NCBI GenBank assembly: GCA_035544395.1
Contig: DATKFM010000208.1
Location: forward strand, 1-8,543
DNA: 8,543 bases
Reading direction: 5' to 3'
Source: DATKFM01 sp035544395
GTDB lineage: Bacteria > Pseudomonadota > Alphaproteobacteria > Dongiales > Dongiaceae
Shown here in pieces: positions 5,984 through 8,543 of this stretch. Below the pieces are notes generated by a model that made no database searches, was not told where the DNA came from, and saw only the letters and a program-made list of their open reading frames with translations. Position numbers and translations under genes: made by a program. How positions within the stretch are numbered: the first letter of the stretch is position 1; every line of letters begins with the position of its first letter.

Positions 5984-6482
5984 GGAGCTTCGCCGGCCAT
6001 GCCTGTGTGTTGTGCCGGCCGAGGGCCGCCACGACCAGGGCACAGAAGGCGGCGATCTGCAGCAGCGCGCCGGCGGCATGGGACAATTCCCATTGGCGCC
6101 GGAGCTGCTCCCAATTCAGGGGAACCACCGTCCAGTTGCCGGTCGCCGCGTTAGCCGGATAGGTGTAAATCCAGAACAGGGCCTGCGCCGCCACGAGGCA
6201 CATGAGCGCTACTGCCGTCGGCACGACGATCCGAGGCCGGCGCCAGGACAGGCTGATCAGCGCCATCATCGACAGCAGTTCGAAACCCAGGACATAGCCG
6301 AGCTGGCTCCAGCCGCTATAGATCTGCTGCACGATGAAATACTGCTCCCCCGGCAGGCCGATCTTGTTCGGCAGCTCAAGGAGATGGGCCAGCGCCGGGC
6401 CGAGCGCCAGCGCCGTCGACAGCAAGGCAATGAACATCACGCTGTCACAGGTCCAGGGATGATCCCGATCGCCAACGGTCAT
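5949..6482 (-). CDS. Four-helix integral membrane protein, DUF1772-like (177 aa)
   Basis: Hydrophobicity suggests four transmembrane helices, near residues 14-34, 57-80, 85-106 and 134-155, with a basic RRPR loop after the second. Conserved-looking residues are HLLELPNKIGLP (33-44) in the first loop and NWEQLRRQWELSHAAGALLQ (123-142) leading into helix 4. The W-x-x-LRxxWExsHA pattern recalls the DUF1772/anthrone-oxygenase-like membrane family, but I am not certain of this. ATG at 6482 has GGGAG (6489-6493) 6 nt upstream. The last 11 codons overlap the 3' end of kbl on the other strand. It is downstream of the DUF2167 gene on the same strand, 96 nt away, with a palindromic repeat between them. 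Function and substrate are unknown. Confidence 0.83.
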   Translation of the reverse strand: MTVGDRDHPWTCDSVMFIALLSTALALGPALAHLLELPNKIGLPGEQYFIVQQIYSGWSQLGYVLGFELLSMMALISLSWRRPRIVVPTAVALMCLVAAQALFWIYTYPANAATGNWTVVPLNWEQLRRQWELSHAAGALLQIAAFCALVVAALGRHNTQAWPAKLLRSPSIPYPHR

Positions 6483-6545
6483 GACTTGCTCCCGGTTGCA
6501 AGGGAATCAACGTCCGGGAGCGGCGACGGGTTCCTCCGGTAAGCC

Positions 6546-6567
6546 CCCTCTCCCTCCAGGGAGAGGG
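6546..6567. repeat. REP-like palindrome CCCTCTCCCT-CC-AGGGAGAGGG
   Basis: A perfect inverted repeat with 10-bp arms and a 2-base centre lies between the stop of the DUF2167 gene (6579) and the start of the membrane gene (6482). Palindromes of this CCCTCTCCC/GGGAGAGGG type are common as dispersed intergenic repeats in proteobacterial genomes. On the minus strand it is followed by GGGGCTTACC, not by a T-run, so it is a poor intrinsic terminator but could pause transcription or protect the 3' end of the upstream message. Confidence 0.6.
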
Positions 6568-6578
6568 CATTTCTGCTA

Positions 6579-7460
6579 CTACGCCTGCCCGGTCGGCTTG
6601 CGGCGTACAAACTTGCTGATCACGCCGCCGAGGACGACGACACCGGCGGCGATGAATTTCCAGCCCCCGGCCAGCGCCGCCAGCAGCACCTTGAAGAAGC
6701 CGGCCTTGGCCAACACGCCGCCGGCAATCAGGCCGGCAATGCCGTATTCGGCCGTGTGGTCGCTGCTGGCGTCAAAATCGGCATAAAGATTGCCCGGATT
6801 GAAGCTGACCATGTCGAGGATTTCGTTCACACGCTGATTGATCATCGGCAGCTGGCTCATGCTGGCAACCGCCGTGAGATCCAGGAACCCGGTCCGGCCG
6901 AGCACGCGGATGTTGTAGTTGAGCGTATCGGGCGGCGGCGCGTCACCGAATTTGAGCTGCTTGGCCCAATAGATCTTCTTCGTCTGGCTGTCATAGTGAG
7001 GCGCCTCGGCCCAGCCGACCAGCTCGAGCTTTTCATAGCCCTGCTTGACGCGCTCCTCGCTGTTCTCGCGAGTCGACTGCTGCATCTCCGAGAGCAGATC
7101 GGCGTAGTCGATCCCGGCGGCATCGGCATCGTCGACATGGCCGGAATCGTCATAGCTGACGATGATGAGCCAGCTTTCCGCACTGAGGATGCTCACGCCC
7201 GCGGGCACGATCGCGCCCATGATATCGCCGACCGAATCCGGCGGATTGCCCCAGAGATCCACCAGGACCTTCTTGGTATCGGCGGGACTCAGGTAGCGGA
7301 AGGCGGGCGTAAGATGCACCGCCGCCAGATTGTTGCCCAGGGGGACCGTGCCCTCCTGCATGACCAGCGAATTGGCAATCGCCTGCGGATCCTGCTGAGC
7401 CGATACCGGCCCCGAGATCAACGTCAGCGCCAACAATGCAAACATCAGATTGCGAATCAT
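6579..7460 (-). CDS. DUF2167 family membrane-anchored protein (293 aa)
   Basis: The order of segments matches the DUF2167 family of uncharacterised membrane-anchored proteins: FRYLSPADTKKVL (54-66), DLWGNPPDS (68-76), the acidic SYDDSGHVDDADAAGIDYADLL (102-123), LVGWAEAPHYD (147-157), IYWAKQLKF (163-171), LNYNIRVLGRTGFL (180-193) and AEYGIAGLIAGGVLAKAG (237-254). A signal peptide with site VSA|QQD (cleavage near residue 21) and two C-terminal hydrophobic helices (about 240-260 and 266-283) ending in FVRRK suggest a periplasmic domain anchored at its C-terminus. ATG 7460 is chosen because AAGGGG (7469-7474) lies 8 nt upstream and the probable promoter at 7497-7524 would fall inside the longer reading that starts at 7517. 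The family's biochemical role is unknown. It may be co-transcribed with the membrane protein downstream. Confidence 0.93.
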   Translation of the reverse strand: MIRNLMFALLALTLISGPVSAQQDPQAIANSLVMQEGTVPLGNNLAAVHLTPAFRYLSPADTKKVLVDLWGNPPDSVGDIMGAIVPAGVSILSAESWLIIVSYDDSGHVDDADAAGIDYADLLSEMQQSTRENSEERVKQGYEKLELVGWAEAPHYDSQTKKIYWAKQLKFGDAPPPDTLNYNIRVLGRTGFLDLTAVASMSQLPMINQRVNEILDMVSFNPGNLYADFDASSDHTAEYGIAGLIAGGVLAKAGFFKVLLAALAGGWKFIAAGVVVLGGVISKFVRRKPTGQA

Positions 7461-7496
7461 CCCCTCAACCCCTTCGTTGGAAACCCAGATGTCACG

Positions 7497-7524
7497 CTTA
7501 TAGGACCGGTATGCCAATGGGCAA
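7497..7524 (-). promoter_or_regulatory. Candidate sigma70 promoter of the DUF2167 gene
   Basis: On the minus strand TTGCCC (7524-7519) and TATAAG (7502-7497) are 16 nt apart; the -10 box matches five of six consensus bases. The transcription start would be near 7490, leaving a leader of about 30 nt. This supports the translation start at 7460. Confidence 0.5.
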
Positions 7525-7529
7525 ACCGG
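7506..7529. promoter_or_regulatory. Imperfect palindrome overlapping the DUF2167 promoter
   Basis: CCGGTATGCC (7506-7515), the spacer AATG, and GGCAAACCGG (7520-7529) form a dyad with 9 of 10 paired positions. It covers the -35 box and most of the spacer of the promoter at 7497-7524, the position expected of a repressor operator. The regulator is unknown. The region 7461-7600 contains no other gene. Confidence 0.4.
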
Positions 7530-7592
7530 CTGCGATTCTCATATGCAACAGTTAAGATTTCGCGCGCTCCGGCGCGGTGATGTCAGTCACAC

Positions 7593-7631
7593 ATCAAACA
7601 CAAAGGCCGGCCCCTTTTTCGGAGACCGGCC
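7593..7631 (-). terminator. Rho-independent terminator of the YdcH-family gene
   Basis: On the minus strand, GGCCGGTCTC (7631-7622), a 7-base A-rich loop, and GGGGCCGGCC (7614-7605) form a 10-bp stem with two G-T pairs. It is followed by TTTGTGTTTGAT (7604-7593). The hairpin begins 15 nt after the TAG at 7646-7648. Confidence 0.75.
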
Positions 7632-7645
7632 CGTCAACCCGTCAA

Positions 7646-7825
7646 CTAGGCGTTGCCGGGTTCGCGGTTCAGAACCGCAATTTCGTCTTTGATTCTCAGC
7701 TTTTGTCGTTTGAGTTCGGCGAGGGCGCCATCGTCTGGGTGCGGCCGGTGTTCTTCTTCTTGGATCATCCTATCGATTTCGGCATGCTTGGACCGCAAGG
7801 CGTCCACGTGCTCTATCACCGACAT
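7646..7825 (-). CDS. YdcH/DUF465 family small protein (59 aa)
   Basis: The translation begins MSVIEHVDALRSKHAEIDRM, continues IQEEEHRPHPDD (21-32) and LAELKRQKLRIKDEIAVL (35-52), and ends NREPGNA. The pattern HVDALRxKHAEIDRMI-EEE-RPHPDD-LAELKRxKLRIKDEI is that of YdcH/DUF465, a family of 50-80-aa highly charged helical-hairpin proteins, often in one or several copies in alphaproteobacteria and of unknown function. The gene is too short for many gene callers. ATG 7825 has GGAGG (7833-7837) 7 nt upstream. It has its own promoter (7868-7897) and terminator (7593-7631), so it is probably monocistronic, and it is divergent from ubiX. Confidence 0.93.
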   Translation of the reverse strand: MSVIEHVDALRSKHAEIDRMIQEEEHRPHPDDGALAELKRQKLRIKDEIAVLNREPGNA

Positions 7826-7867
7826 TCGGGAACCTCCGTCTGTTCCATGTTGGCTGAAGACCTTAAG

Positions 7868-7897
7868 ATGCTAATCCTCATCGGCGTTCATTGTAAA
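7868..7897 (-). promoter_or_regulatory. Candidate sigma70 promoter of the YdcH-family gene
   Basis: On the minus strand TTTACA (7897-7892, five of six consensus bases) and TAGCAT (7873-7868, four of six) are 18 nt apart. Transcription would start near 7861, about 36 nt before the ATG at 7825. The same intergenic region must hold the ubiX promoter; TTATAG at 7929-7934 could be its -10 box, but no good -35 box precedes it. Confidence 0.45.
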
Positions 7898-7947
7898 CAT
7901 GAACCTTTTGCGCCGCGTTAATAGGTCGTTATAGCTTCCGGAGGCCC

Positions 7948-8543
7948 ATGTCATTGAAATCACGGCTGATCGTCGGCATCAGCGGCGCATCCGGCGCGGT
8001 CTATGGCGTGCGGCTCTTGCAGGTGCTGCAGGACCTGCCGGTGGAGACTCATCTGGTGATGTCCAAGGCGGCGGAGATGACGCTGGCCTATGAGACTGAA
8101 TTCAGGGCCAAGGATGTCCGGGCGCTGGCCGACCATTGGTATCCGGTGGCCGATGTCGGGGCGGCGATCTCCAGCGGCTCGTTCCAGACCCTGGGCATGA
8201 TCATTGCCCCCTGCTCCGTCCGGTCGATGGCGGAGATCGCCACGGGCGTGACCACCAACCTGCTGACCCGGGCGGCCGACGTCGTGCTGAAAGAGCGGCG
8301 GCGGCTGGTGCTGATGTTGCGCGAATCGCCGCTGCATACCGGGCATCTGCGCAATCTGACGGCGCTGTCGGAGATGGGCGCCATCGTGGCCCCGCCGCTG
8401 CCGGCGTTCTACACCAAGCCGCAGACGGTGGCCGACATCGTCGACCACTCGGTCGGACGTGTACTTGACCTCATGGGCATCGATTCCGGCCTGGTGAAGC
8501 GCTGGGGCGAGGCGGTGCCGAAATCCAAAACGAAGCGGGCGCG
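7948..8543 (+). CDS. ubiX: Flavin prenyltransferase UbiX, 3' end beyond window
   Basis: UbiX joins dimethylallyl phosphate to reduced FMN, making the prenyl-FMN cofactor of UbiD-type decarboxylases, which in ubiquinone synthesis act on the prenylated hydroxybenzoate. The FMN-binding start LIVGISGASGAVYG (7-20) and the block NLLTRAADVVLKERRRLVLM (104-123) are typical. Residues corresponding to Pseudomonas UbiX Arg122, Lys129, Arg139, Glu140, Tyr169 and Arg185 are present as Arg108, Lys115, Arg125, Glu126, Tyr155 and Arg171. The 198 codons seen cover the whole catalytic domain; no stop is reached before the edge, so only a short basic tail is missing. GGAGG at 7940-7944 is only 3 nt from ATG 7948, so a TTG at 7954 (9 nt away) is a possible alternative start. 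No ubiD is in view. Confidence 0.96.
   Translation, partial: MSLKSRLIVGISGASGAVYGVRLLQVLQDLPVETHLVMSKAAEMTLAYETEFRAKDVRALADHWYPVADVGAAISSGSFQTLGMIIAPCSVRSMAEIATGVTTNLLTRAADVVLKERRRLVLMLRESPLHTGHLRNLTALSEMGAIVAPPLPAFYTKPQTVADIVDHSVGRVLDLMGIDSGLVKRWGEAVPKSKTKRA

Noticed and set aside
4883..6079. 398-codon open frame on the minus strand opposite kbl
   Set aside because: kbl is certain from its catalytic residues. The antisense product has no recognisable domain and is a GC-rich shadow.
6012..6542. 176-codon plus-strand frame downstream of kbl, which could have been a tdh remnant
   Set aside because: The translation is Gln/Arg/His-rich with no dehydrogenase motif; the opposite strand encodes a clear four-helix membrane protein with a ribosome site.
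6756..7580. 274-codon plus-strand frame opposite the DUF2167 gene
   Set aside because: DUF2167 motifs fill the minus strand across its length; the plus frame is compositionally an antisense shadow.
7577..7921. 114-codon plus-strand frame in the ydcH region
   Set aside because: The minus strand here encodes a clear YdcH/DUF465 protein with promoter, ribosome site and terminator.

Overview
The window is GC-rich throughout and looks like the chromosome of an alphaproteobacterium, perhaps Rhodospirillales-like. This rests on the style of the UbiX, Kbl, YdcH/DUF465 and DUF2167 proteins, a CtrA-type box, and a secreted protein with the LGRLN...ALANASPNSAVG motif I associate with that class. I see no tRNA, rRNA, transposase, phage gene or CRISPR array. 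It reads as an ordinary core or near-core region with a patch of exported proteins of unknown function.

Layout. A small DUF1127-like protein (84-284, +) meets tail to tail a minus-strand run of three exported proteins (2008-1547, 1528-1004, 917-291). The first two are 18 nt apart and almost certainly one operon; the third follows after 86 nt. A sigma70-like promoter at 2096-2068, with a perfect 22-bp palindrome touching its -35 box, drives this run. Divergent from it is a secreted protein with a basic front half and an acidic back half (2267-3040, +). It has a CtrA-like box upstream, four GANTC sites in its first codons, and a strong intrinsic terminator.

Next come an amidase-signature hydrolase (4579-3149, -) and, divergently, Kbl, the glycine C-acetyltransferase of threonine degradation (4802-5983, +). 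Their shared 222-bp intergenic region holds a 74-bp element with 15-nt inverted ends. Kbl overlaps tail to tail with a four-helix membrane protein (6482-5949, -), which lies downstream of a DUF2167 membrane-anchored protein (7460-6579, -); a palindromic repeat sits between those two. A 59-aa YdcH/DUF465 protein (7825-7646, -) with its own promoter and terminator is divergent from ubiX (7948 to the window edge, +), the flavin prenyltransferase that makes the prenyl-FMN cofactor of UbiD decarboxylases.

How they work together. Only three genes have a firm biochemical role: the amidase (substrate unknown), Kbl and UbiX. Kbl lacks an adjacent tdh. The exported-protein patch 291-3040 is the most interesting part, because four uncharacterised envelope proteins share one divergent control region with two distinct candidate regulator sites. 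No stretch over 300 bases lacks a gene. I did not find convincing evidence of an entirely new system; the candidate regulatory dyads are the best leads.
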